Source: Pseudonocardia terrae (lineage in GTDB: Bacteria > Actinomycetota > Actinomycetes > Mycobacteriales > Pseudonocardiaceae). From it: a DNA stretch of 64,000 nt. The notes below the pieces were generated by a model. It saw nothing but the letters and a program-made list of their open reading frames with translations, was not told the DNA's origin and searched no databases. This document shows positions 45,287 to 53,378 of this stretch, one piece after another. The translations under genes and the position numbers were made by a program. Position 1 is the first letter of the stretch. Each line of letters opens with the position of its first letter. The stretch is taken from NCBI RefSeq assembly GCF_021343995.1, contig NZ_JAJTTE010000028.1, positions 34,615 through 98,614 on the forward strand, given 5' to 3'.

Positions 45287-46081
45287 ATGGGCATGCTCGA
45301 CGGCAAGGTCGCCGTCATCACCGGAGGCGCCAGCGGCATCGGCCGGGCGACGGCCGTGCGGTTCGCCGAGGAGGGCGCGGACGTCGTCGTCGGCGACCTC
45401 CAGGACGGCGCCGAGACGGTCGCGCTGGTCGAGAAGACCGGGCGGTCGGCGCGGTACGTCCGGACCGACACGACCTCGGAGGCGGACTGCGACGCGCTCG
45501 TCGCGGAGGCGGTCGAGGCCTTCGGCCACGTCGACGTCGGGGTGGCCGCCGCGGGCGTCGCGACCGCGCAGGGCACCAGCAACATCCAGACCCGGGCGGC
45601 CCGCGGCGACGCGACGCACGTGGTCAACCTGGAGCCGGACACCTTCCGGCGCGTGCTCGACGTGAACGTCCTCGGCGTGCTGTTCACCGACCGCGCGCTG
45701 ACACGGCAGATGCTGGCGCAGGGCACGGGCGGGTCGATCGTCAACATCGCCTCGACCGCCGCCAAGATCCCGCTGGCGGGTGCCTCGCCGTACTGCGTGT
45801 CGAAGGCGGGCGTCTGGATGCTCACCAAGGTCATGGCCCTGGAGCTGGCGACCACCGGCGTCCGGGTCAACGCCGTCGGCCCCGGCTACACGGCCACGCC
45901 GATGATCGCGGGCCTCGAGGACAACGAGCCCGCCTACGCGATGGCCATGAGCATCACGCCGATGAACCGGCTCGGCACGGCGGCCGAGTCGGCGGCCGCG
46001 TGCCTCTACCTCGCGAGCGACGAGTCGTCCTTCACCACCGGCCAGATCCTGCACCCCGCCGGCGGCCAGTTCACGGGCTGA
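45287..46081 (+). CDS. SDR-family oxidoreductase
   Basis: The 264 aa classical SDR has ITGGASGIGRATA, an acidic GDLQD (NAD preference), IVNIASTAAKIP and YCVSK with Tyr and Lys intact, then PGYTATPMIAGL. The NNAG block reads AAAGV. A longer loop after residue 95 (TSNIQTRAARGDATHVVNLEPD) is unusual and may shape substrate binding. An AGGAGG site precedes the ATG. Confidence 0.9.
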   Translation: MGMLDGKVAVITGGASGIGRATAVRFAEEGADVVVGDLQDGAETVALVEKTGRSARYVRTDTTSEADCDALVAEAVEAFGHVDVGVAAAGVATAQGTSNIQTRAARGDATHVVNLEPDTFRRVLDVNVLGVLFTDRALTRQMLAQGTGGSIVNIASTAAKIPLAGASPYCVSKAGVWMLTKVMALELATTGVRVNAVGPGYTATPMIAGLEDNEPAYAMAMSITPMNRLGTAAESAAACLYLASDESSFTTGQILHPAGGQFTG

Positions 46082-46106
46082 CCGCCCCACCCCGAGGGGA
46101 GCGCCC

Positions 46107-47660
46107 GTGAGGGCCCTTGCGTCCCGGCGGCTGCTCGCCGCCCTGGTCGCCGCGTTCGCGCTGCTGGTCACCGCCTGCGGCGGCGGGACGGGCGCGTCCG
46201 CGGGCGCGGCCGACCGGCCCGACCCGAACGCGATCCTGCGGTACGCGTTCGTGCAGAACGTCTCCAGCTTCGACCCGCACCGCTCGAGCAACGCCTGGGA
46301 CATGGTCAACCTGCGCCTGGTCTACGACCAGCTCCTGCAGGAGGACCAGAACGGGGACGTCGTCCCCATGCTCGCGACCGGCTACGAGTTCCTCGACGAC
46401 GGGAAGGTCCTGCAGCTGACCCTGCGCGACGACGTCACCTTCCACGACGGCACGAGGTTCGACTCCGCCGCGGTGAAGGCCAACCTCGAGCGGGCGAAGA
46501 CGCTGGAGACCAGCGCGCTCAAGGGCGGCCTGCGGGCGATCGCGTCGATCGACACCCCCGACCCGACGACGGTGCGGCTCAACCTGAGCTCGCCCGGCGG
46601 CAACCTGCCCGCCCTGTTCACCGAGCGGTACGGCTCCATGATCAGCCCGGCCGCGTTCGACAACCCCGACCTGGACCAGAAGCCCGTCGGCTCCGGCATG
46701 TTCACCATGACCGAGTACGTCCCGGGCCAGGTCACCCGGTACACCAAGGCCCCGGACTACTGGGACCCCGACGCCGTGAAGGTCGCCGGCGTGGAGGTCT
46801 ACGTCCAGACCTCCTCCCCGACCCGGCTGAACATGCTGAAGACGGGCCAGGTCGACATGACCTACCTTGACCCGTCCGTGCAGGACCAGGCGGTGGCCGC
46901 AGGCCTGCACGTCGAGCCGTCGCAGAGCACGACGATCTTCCGGATGACGGTCAACACCGCCAAGGCGCCGTTCGACAAGCTCGAGGTGCGGCAGGCGCTG
47001 GAGCACGCGATCGACCGGCAGGCGATCGTCGACGGCGTGCTGTTCGGCATCGGGGCGCCGACCTCGCAGCTGATCCCGCCGGGGCACTGGGCGTACGACG
47101 ACCGGGTCGCGTGGGACGGGCCGGACTACGGCTACGACCCGGAGAAGGCGACGCAGCTGCTGGCGCAGGCCGGCTACCCGAACGGGACCGAGTTCGAGAT
47201 GCTCATCCCCGCGCTCGACGACCACCGCGCCGTCTCCGAGGCCGTCGTCCCGATGCTCGAGGCGGTGGGCCTGCGGCCGCGGACCCGGGTGATCGAGCCC
47301 GCGACCACGCCGGCCACGTTCTTCGGCCGCCAGGAGGGCAACGCCTACATCGGCGCGAGCGCGCCGTTCGTGGACCCGTCGACCCAGTACGAGTCCAACC
47401 TGACCGGCCAGTTCACCAACCCCTGGAACACGACCTCCCCGGAGTTCACCCAGGCCTGGAACGACTCGCTGGTCGGCGCGACGCGCGAGGCCCGGCTGCC
47501 CGCGGTGCACCGGATGATCGAGGACGAGAAGGACCTGCGGCGCCAGTTCGGCATCTACGCGGCCCGGCCGCCGAGCGTCTGGACCGACAAGGTGATCTTC
47601 CCGGAGGGCTACCACCCGGCCTACGCGCCGGTGTTCCGCGGCATCGCGGTGGCGGGCTGA
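46107..47660 (+). CDS. ABC transporter substrate-binding lipoprotein 1
   Basis: The 517 aa SBP family 5 (oligopeptide/nickel type) lipoprotein has lipobox VTAC with Cys24. The fold marks are FDPHRSSNAWDMVNLRLVYDQL, VTFHDGTRFDSAAVKANLERA, NPDLDQKPVGSGMFTM and FDKLEVRQALEHAIDRQAIVDG. It delivers the substrate to the DppBCDF-type importer. GTG start at 46107 after GAGGGGAGC. It is closely related to the next gene and to the one at 56649. Confidence 0.92.
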   Translation: MRALASRRLLAALVAAFALLVTACGGGTGASAGAADRPDPNAILRYAFVQNVSSFDPHRSSNAWDMVNLRLVYDQLLQEDQNGDVVPMLATGYEFLDDGKVLQLTLRDDVTFHDGTRFDSAAVKANLERAKTLETSALKGGLRAIASIDTPDPTTVRLNLSSPGGNLPALFTERYGSMISPAAFDNPDLDQKPVGSGMFTMTEYVPGQVTRYTKAPDYWDPDAVKVAGVEVYVQTSSPTRLNMLKTGQVDMTYLDPSVQDQAVAAGLHVEPSQSTTIFRMTVNTAKAPFDKLEVRQALEHAIDRQAIVDGVLFGIGAPTSQLIPPGHWAYDDRVAWDGPDYGYDPEKATQLLAQAGYPNGTEFEMLIPALDDHRAVSEAVVPMLEAVGLRPRTRVIEPATTPATFFGRQEGNAYIGASAPFVDPSTQYESNLTGQFTNPWNTTSPEFTQAWNDSLVGATREARLPAVHRMIEDEKDLRRQFGIYAARPPSVWTDKVIFPEGYHPAYAPVFRGIAVAG

Positions 47661-47707
47661 GCCGGCGCCGCGTCGCGGCGGCCGGTCGAGGAGACGAGGG
47701 GAGCGCA

Positions 47708-49276
47708 ATGGTGCGTGACAGGAGAGCGTCGTCCAGGGTGCTGGCGGTGCTGGTCGCCGTGGTGGCGCTGCTCGCCGCCGCCTGCGGCGGCGGGCGCGGG
47801 GGCGGATCGGGCTCGGGGCAGGCCACGCAGGCCGATCCGAACGCGACACTGCGCTTCGCCTGGTCCCAGGCGGTGTCGACCTTCGACCCGCACAAGTCGG
47901 GCAACCCCTGGGACAACGTCGTCTATCAGCTGCCCTACGACCACCTGATCCGGGCGGACACGTTCGGGCAGCTCCAGCCGCAGCTGGCGACGAAGTGGGA
48001 GTTCGTCGACGACGGCAAGGCGTTGGTGCTCGACCTCCGCGACGACGTCACCTTCATCGACGGCACCAAGTTCGACGCCACCGCCGCGAAGGCGAACCTG
48101 GACCGCGCGCGGTTCATGGAGACCAGCGCGGTGAAGGGCCTGATCCGGGCGATCCAGGACGTGCAGGTCGTCTCGCCCACACGGATCCGGATCAACCTGA
48201 ACGGGCCGGGCGGCAACCTGCCCAACTTCTTCTCCAGCTCGGCGGGCGTGATGATCAGCCCGGCGGCGTTCGACAACCCCGACCTGGACCAGAAGCCCGT
48301 GGGCTCGGGAATGGCGTCGCTGGTCGAGTACGTCCCGAACCAGGTCGTGCGGTTCGAACGGAACCCGAACTACTGGGACAAGGAGGCGGCCAGGGCCGCC
48401 AAGTACGAGATCTACGTGCAGCCGCAGGCCACCACCCGGATGAACATGCTCATCGGCGGCCAGGCGGACATCGCCAACCTGGAGGCCTCGCAGGCCGACC
48501 AGGCCAAGGCGGCCGGGCTGAACGCCGAACCCTCGGCCAGCACCGCGATCCTCAACTTCTTCATGAACCCCGGCAAGGCGCCCTTCGACAAGCTCGAGGC
48601 GCGGGAGGCCCTGGAGCACTCCATCGACCGCACCGCGATCGTCGACGGCGTCTTCTTCGGCTACGGCACCCCCGTCGCCCAGTTCCTGCCGCCGGACCAC
48701 TGGGGCTACGACCCGGCCGTGACGCCCGACGCCCCGGACTACGACTACGACCCGGCGCGGGCCAAGCAGCTGCTCGCCGAGGCCGGGTACCCGAACGGCG
48801 TCGACATCGAGTTCCTGATCCCGGGCATCGACAGCCACCGCTCGGCCGCCGAGGCCCTCATCCCGATGCTGGAGGCGGGCGGGTTCCGGGTGAAGCCGCG
48901 GGTGATCGACGCCGCCACCACGGCGGACACGTTCTTCTCGCGCGAGGAGGGCAACGCGCTGATCGGCATGGGCTCGCCCGTCGGCGACCCGACGACGGCC
49001 TACCTCCCGGAGCTGCCGGACCAGTTCTACAACCCGTGGAACGTGAGCACGCCGCAGTTCGTGACGGCGTACGGGGCCGCGCTCCTCGGGACCGACCCGC
49101 AGTCCCGTGCGCCGGCCGTCCGGCAGATGGTCGAGAGCGAGAAGGGCATCCGCAAGCGGGTGCCGATCCACCAGCACACCCCGCCGATGGCCTACACGAG
49201 CAAGGTGGTCCTGCCGACCGAGGGCTACCGGGTGAACTTCATGTTCAGCCTGCGCGGGGTCGGGGTGGGGGCCTGA
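47708..49276 (+). CDS. ABC transporter substrate-binding lipoprotein 2
   Basis: The 522 aa paralogue of the preceding gene has lipobox AAAC with Cys26, FDPHKSGNPWDNVVYQLPYDHL, NPDLDQKPVGSGMASLVEYVP and FDKLEAREALEHSIDRTAIVDG. Differences concentrate in the middle (LPNFFSSSAGV) and near the C-terminus (RVPIHQHTPPMAYTSK), which line the pocket in this family. Distinct but related ligands are therefore likely. Last gene of the transporter operon. Confidence 0.92.
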   Translation: MVRDRRASSRVLAVLVAVVALLAAACGGGRGGGSGSGQATQADPNATLRFAWSQAVSTFDPHKSGNPWDNVVYQLPYDHLIRADTFGQLQPQLATKWEFVDDGKALVLDLRDDVTFIDGTKFDATAAKANLDRARFMETSAVKGLIRAIQDVQVVSPTRIRINLNGPGGNLPNFFSSSAGVMISPAAFDNPDLDQKPVGSGMASLVEYVPNQVVRFERNPNYWDKEAARAAKYEIYVQPQATTRMNMLIGGQADIANLEASQADQAKAAGLNAEPSASTAILNFFMNPGKAPFDKLEAREALEHSIDRTAIVDGVFFGYGTPVAQFLPPDHWGYDPAVTPDAPDYDYDPARAKQLLAEAGYPNGVDIEFLIPGIDSHRSAAEALIPMLEAGGFRVKPRVIDAATTADTFFSREEGNALIGMGSPVGDPTTAYLPELPDQFYNPWNVSTPQFVTAYGAALLGTDPQSRAPAVRQMVESEKGIRKRVPIHQHTPPMAYTSKVVLPTEGYRVNFMFSLRGVGVGA

Positions 49277-49298
49277 CGGCCCGGCCGGTCGGCGCCGC

Positions 49299-49679
49299 TC
49301 AGGCGTCGGCCGGCCGGAACACCGGCACCGCCTCGGATCCTTCGGGCCGCTCGAAGGTCAGCCGGACCCGTGCGCCCGTGGTGACCTGCCCCGGCTCCGC
49401 GCCGACCAGGCAGGACCACCACCAGGGCCCCTCGTCCAGCTCGACGATCACCAGCGGGAGGGTCGTGCCGTCCCGCTTGTGCGAGACGGCGTGGCTGACC
49501 ACTGTGCCGCCGCCCGCAGCCGGGACGGCGGTCAGGTCCGCCGCTGCGCAGGTCTCGCAGGCCTCCGCGTACGGCGTGGAGAGGTGGCCCTCGGGGCAGC
49601 GGCGCAGCAGCAGCTCGCCCCGGGCGGTGCCGTCGAAGAACTCCGCGGTCGCGGCGTCCCGCGAGACCGTACCGACCAT
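49299..49679 (-). CDS. OB-fold/zinc-ribbon (DUF35) protein, partner of the thiolase-like enzyme
   Basis: The 126 aa product has an N-terminal helix, a rubredoxin-like zinc ribbon (CPEGH-N9-CETC, with His for one Cys) and a C-terminal OB fold (GTVVSHAVSHKRDGTTLPLVIVELDEGPWW, GARVRLTFERPEG). Such proteins pair with thiolase-like subunits, for example in steroid side-chain aldolases. The ATG shares one base with the thiolase-like stop, so equimolar synthesis is likely. Confidence 0.88.
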   Translation of the reverse strand: MVGTVSRDAATAEFFDGTARGELLLRRCPEGHLSTPYAEACETCAAADLTAVPAAGGGTVVSHAVSHKRDGTTLPLVIVELDEGPWWWSCLVGAEPGQVTTGARVRLTFERPEGSEAVPVFRPADA

Positions 49680-50875
49680 CAGGCCCTCCCGGGGGCGTGC
49701 GGGGACAGGACGAGGGTGGAGTGGTGGTCGAGGACGCCGCCGTTGCCGGACACCAGCACCACGTCGTGCTCCGCGACCTGCCGCTCCCCTGCCTCGCCGC
49801 GGGCCTGCAGCACGGCCTCGGACAGCGGCGTCATGCCCCACATGTAGTACGACGACAGCTGACCGCCGCCGGTGTTGACCTTGAGCTTGCCGTCCGGACC
49901 CAGGGTGCCGTCCGCGACGAACCGCCCGCCCTCGCCCTTGGGGCAGAACCCGTAGTCCTCCAACGTGATCAGCACGGTGAAGGTGTAGCAGTCGTAGAGC
50001 TCCACGACGTCCACGTCGGACACCGAGAGACCGGCCATCGCCAGAGCCGCCGGCCCCGACCGGGCCGCACCCGAGACCAGCCCGAAGTCCTCGTGCCGCA
50101 GCAGGGACCGGCCCGGATGCGCCTGGCCCCAGCCGTGGACGTGCACCGGCGGGCGGGCCAGCGACGCCGCCCGCTCCGCCGACGTGACGACGACGGCGAT
50201 GCCGCCGTTCGACACCAGGCAGCAGTCGAGCAGGTGGAAGGGCTCGGTGATCCACCGGGAGGCGTGGTACTGCTCGAGCGTCAGCGGGTCCCGGAACTGC
50301 GCTCGCGGGTTCATCCCCGCCCACGCCCGCTGACCGACGGCGATGTGCCCCAACTGGTCCTGGGTGGTCCCGTAGGTGTCCATGTGCCGGCGGGCGGCGA
50401 GCGCGTACATCGACGTGGTGTCCGCGATCCCGCTCGCGCCGAGCACTCCGCGCCAGCCCACGGCACCCCTCGAGCCGTAGGCGGCGCCGGTGGAGGTGCC
50501 CTGGCGCAGCGGGGCGTCCGCGAACACGCAGGCGATCGTCTCGGCCGTCCCGGACGCCACCGCCAGCGAGGCGTACTGGACCATCTGCCCGGCCGTGGAG
50601 CCGTAGGACTGCATCTCGGACAGCACCGAGAGGTCCTTCAGCCCCAGGTCGCGGGCCAGGCCGAGGCCCACCCCGCCGCCGACGCCCGCGGAGGTCAGCA
50701 GCCCGTCGACGTCGGAGAGCCGCAGCCCGGCGTCCGCCACGGCGAGGCGCACCGCATCCGCCGCGAACCGCCCCGCCGTGCGGTCGTAGACCTTGCCCAT
50801 CTCCGTCATCCCGAGCCCGACGATCGCGGGCGTGCGGCCCGCGGGCATCGTCCGGGGCGTCACGGTGTCAGCCAC
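49679..50875 (-). CDS. Thiolase-like (SCP-x/Ltp type) subunit lacking the thiolase cysteine
   Basis: The 398 aa thiolase-fold protein has the nucleophile region SEMQSYGSTAGQMVQYA without cysteine. The usual GHP motif is replaced in NTGGGQLSSYYMWGM. YDCYTFTVLITLEDYGFC keeps the conserved tyrosine region of Ltp2-type retro-aldolases. With the DUF35 partner and two acyl-CoA dehydrogenases upstream it resembles the ChsE1-ChsE2 plus Ltp2-ChsH2 arrangement of steroid side-chain loss. The hydratase is missing here. The GTG at 50875 overlaps the upstream stop by 8 bases. Confidence 0.88.
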   Translation of the reverse strand: MADTVTPRTMPAGRTPAIVGLGMTEMGKVYDRTAGRFAADAVRLAVADAGLRLSDVDGLLTSAGVGGGVGLGLARDLGLKDLSVLSEMQSYGSTAGQMVQYASLAVASGTAETIACVFADAPLRQGTSTGAAYGSRGAVGWRGVLGASGIADTTSMYALAARRHMDTYGTTQDQLGHIAVGQRAWAGMNPRAQFRDPLTLEQYHASRWITEPFHLLDCCLVSNGGIAVVVTSAERAASLARPPVHVHGWGQAHPGRSLLRHEDFGLVSGAARSGPAALAMAGLSVSDVDVVELYDCYTFTVLITLEDYGFCPKGEGGRFVADGTLGPDGKLKVNTGGGQLSSYYMWGMTPLSEAVLQARGEAGERQVAEHDVVLVSGNGGVLDHHSTLVLSPHAPGRA

Positions 50876-52067
50876 TGTTGCGGACCTCCGAGAACGGGAC
50901 GTCGCGGTCCACTTCGTACTCCTTCGGCAGGCCGAGGATGCGCTCGGCGATGATGTTGCGCTGGATCTGGTCGGTGCCGCCGCCGATGGATGTGAAGTAG
51001 GCGTTGAGCGCCAGGAAGGTCGACTCGTCCCCGATCGGCTCCTCGGGGCCCTCCACCATGGACCGCGGCCCGGCGAGCGCGGTCCGCACCCGGGCGCTCT
51101 CGTGCAGGATCCGGGACATCGCCAGCTTGCCCAGCGACATCACCGACGACGAGGAGCCCTGCTCCACCTCGGCCTTGGCGCGCAGGGCGTTCCACTCGTT
51201 GACCTTGCGCAGCGCGGCCACCCGGGCGAGGTCCTGCCGGATCACGGGATCACCGAGCCTCCCGGTCTCGGCGGCCAGGCGGACCAGCTCGTCCCCCACC
51301 TCCGCCATCCCGCTGTCCGCACGCCCGGCGCGGGCGCGGTCGCCCATGACCGACCGCTCGTAGGCCAGCGCCGTCTGCAGCACCCGCCAGCCGCCGCCGA
51401 GCTCGCCGAGGCGGTGCTCGTCGGGCACGCGGGCACCGGTCAGGAAGACCTCGTTGAACTCCGACTCGCCCGTGATCTGGTGCAGCGGCCGGACCTCGAC
51501 GCCCGGCTGCCGCATCGGGAACAGGAAGAACGTGATGCCGCGGTGCTTGGGCACCGACCAGTCCGTGCGGCACACCAGCATCCCGTACTCCGCCGTGCGG
51601 GCCGAGGAGGTCCAGACCTTCTGCCCGTCGACGACCCACTCGTCCCCGTCCCGCACCGCCCGGGTCCGGACGGCGGCGAGGTCCGATCCCGCGCCCGGCT
51701 CGCTGTAGAGCAGGCACATCGGTACCTCGCCGCGCAACATCGGGCCGACGAACTTCTCCTTCAGCGCATCCGAGCCGAAGGTGAGGACGGTGGCCGCGTA
51801 GAGGTTGTGCCGGTCCTGCCCCGAGCCCGGCGCACCGAGCCGGCGGAACTCCTCCTCCACGACGTGGCCCTCGTCGTCGGACAGGTCGCGGCCGAACCAG
51901 CGGCGGGGCCAGCGCGGCGCGGCCCAGCCCGCCTCGACGACCTTCGCGACGAACTGCGTGCGCGGCCGGCCCGCCCTCATCGTCCCGGGGTCCCACTCGG
52001 CCGCCAGCCAGGCCGCGACCTCCTCGCGCACGCGCCCGGCCGATGCTCCGGCCGCAGGCTCGCTCAT
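50868..52067 (-). CDS. Acyl-CoA dehydrogenase subunit (alpha-type)
   Basis: The 399 aa flavoprotein has YSEPGAGSDLAAVRTRA and the GQKVWTSSARTAEYGMLVCRT block of the FAD site. It ends in TSIGGGTDQIQRNIIAERILGLP. It follows its partner with ATGA coupling. Side-by-side unequal pairs of this kind form alpha2beta2 acyl-CoA dehydrogenases in actinobacterial steroid and branched-acid catabolism, with only one active site per pair. Confidence 0.9.
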   Translation of the reverse strand: MSEPAAGASAGRVREEVAAWLAAEWDPGTMRAGRPRTQFVAKVVEAGWAAPRWPRRWFGRDLSDDEGHVVEEEFRRLGAPGSGQDRHNLYAATVLTFGSDALKEKFVGPMLRGEVPMCLLYSEPGAGSDLAAVRTRAVRDGDEWVVDGQKVWTSSARTAEYGMLVCRTDWSVPKHRGITFFLFPMRQPGVEVRPLHQITGESEFNEVFLTGARVPDEHRLGELGGGWRVLQTALAYERSVMGDRARAGRADSGMAEVGDELVRLAAETGRLGDPVIRQDLARVAALRKVNEWNALRAKAEVEQGSSSSVMSLGKLAMSRILHESARVRTALAGPRSMVEGPEEPIGDESTFLALNAYFTSIGGGTDQIQRNIIAERILGLPKEYEVDRDVPFSEVRNSG

Positions 52068-53182
52068 GCCACCGCTCCGCTCCGCTGCAGGTACCGCTCC
52101 CGGTGAAAGGCCGGGTCGCCGAGCAGCTGGGCGCTCGTCCGGGCCCGGCGCAGGTAGAGGTGGGCGGCCTGGTCCCAGGTGAAGCCGATCCCGCCGTGGA
52201 TCTGGATGGAGTCCGCCGCGATCCGGACGAACGCGTCGGAGCAGTAGGCGCGGACCAGGCTCGCGAGCGCCGGGAGGTCCGGGGCGCCCTCGTCGGCCGC
52301 GGCCGCCGCCCATCGCGCGGCCGAGATCGCCGACTCGGACTCCAGCAGCAGGTCCGCGAGCATGTGCTTGATCGCCTGGAAGCCGCCGATGGGCCTGCCG
52401 AACTGCACCCGCTCCTTGGCGTAGGCGACCGTCCGCTCCAGCGCGAAGGCGGCCGCCCCGGCCTGCTCGGACGCCAGCGCCACGGCCGCGAGGTCGAGGG
52501 TGCGGGCGAGCACCGGGCCGGCGGTCCCGTCCCGGCCGAGCAGCTCACCGGGGGTGTCCGCGAACGTCACCCGCGCCTGCCTGCGCGTCCGGTCGACGGT
52601 CTGCAGGGGGTGCCGCTGCGCGAGGCGACCGTCCACGGCGAAGAGCGAGAGGCCCGCCGGGGTGCGCGCGGGGACCAGCAGGAGGTCGGCCGCGGCCCCG
52701 TCCAGGACGTACGGCTCCTCCCCGGTCAGCCGCCAGCCCTCGGCGGTGGCGGCCGCGGCGACCCCGGAGCCGGGCGGGCGACGCGCCGGGTCGGCTGCCG
52801 ACACCGCCACGGTCGCAACGGTGTCGCCGGCGGCGATGCCGGGCAGGTACCGGGCCCGCGCCTCGGTGTCGTCGCTCTCCAGCAGCAGGGTGGCAGCGAG
52901 GGCGACGGTGCCGAACAGGGGTGCGCAGAGCAGCGCCCGCCCGGCCTCCTCCAGCACGATCCCGAGCTCGACGCGGCCCGCGCCGGCGCCGCCGTACTGG
53001 GTGGGGACGATCAGCCCCTGCAGGCCCAGCTCGCCCGCCATCCGTTTCCAGACCGCGGGGTCGTGCCCCGTCCCCGTCTCCATCAGCCGGCGGACCTCCG
53101 CCTCCGGCGAGCACTCGACCAGGAACCGCCGCACGGTCGCCCGCAGGTCGGCGTGCTCCGGCGGCACGGCGAAGGCCGGCAT
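52064..53182 (-). CDS. Acyl-CoA dehydrogenase subunit (beta-type)
   Basis: The 372 aa acyl-CoA dehydrogenase-like protein has VPTQYGGAGAGRVELGIVLEEAG, a divergent middle region and RVQFGRPIGGFQAIKHMLADLL. It ends with IQIHGGIGFTWDQAAHLYLRRA, where many relatives have TWE, so the carboxylate is Asp here. The ATG at 53182 is preferred to the GTG at 53188 because GGAGG is 5 bases before it. First gene of the four-gene minus operon. Confidence 0.88.
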   Translation of the reverse strand: MPAFAVPPEHADLRATVRRFLVECSPEAEVRRLMETGTGHDPAVWKRMAGELGLQGLIVPTQYGGAGAGRVELGIVLEEAGRALLCAPLFGTVALAATLLLESDDTEARARYLPGIAAGDTVATVAVSAADPARRPPGSGVAAAATAEGWRLTGEEPYVLDGAAADLLLVPARTPAGLSLFAVDGRLAQRHPLQTVDRTRRQARVTFADTPGELLGRDGTAGPVLARTLDLAAVALASEQAGAAAFALERTVAYAKERVQFGRPIGGFQAIKHMLADLLLESESAISAARWAAAAADEGAPDLPALASLVRAYCSDAFVRIAADSIQIHGGIGFTWDQAAHLYLRRARTSAQLLGDPAFHRERYLQRSGAVA

Positions 53183-53301
53183 CTCCACCTCCGTCGATCA
53201 CCGTCGATTACGGACGACCACCATTCGATACGGCCCGACCGTAGGCGTCGCCCGCGCGGCATCGCAAGAGTCCTCGGCCCGCACACCGCCCGGCAGGCCT
53301 A

Positions 53302-53333
53302 TTGCGGACGATGAGAGTTCGATTTAGCGTCCG
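53302..53333 (+). promoter_or_regulatory. Promoter of the fused CoA-transferase gene with CGGACG inverted repeat
   Basis: TTGCGG (53302-53307) and TAGCGT (53325-53330) are 17 bases apart. CGGACG (53305-53310) and CGTCCG (53328-53333) form an inverted repeat overlapping both elements. The -10 and following bases, TAGCGTCCG, are identical to the transporter promoter at 39107. Confidence 0.5.
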
Positions 53334-53378
53334 GAGGGCTGTCTGACCGACGCAACGGGGCGAGGTGGGCATTCCGCG

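Noticed and set aside
46107..49276. Possibility that the tandem substrate-binding genes are one gene split by an error
   Set aside because: Each has its own lipobox, ribosome site and full-length domain.
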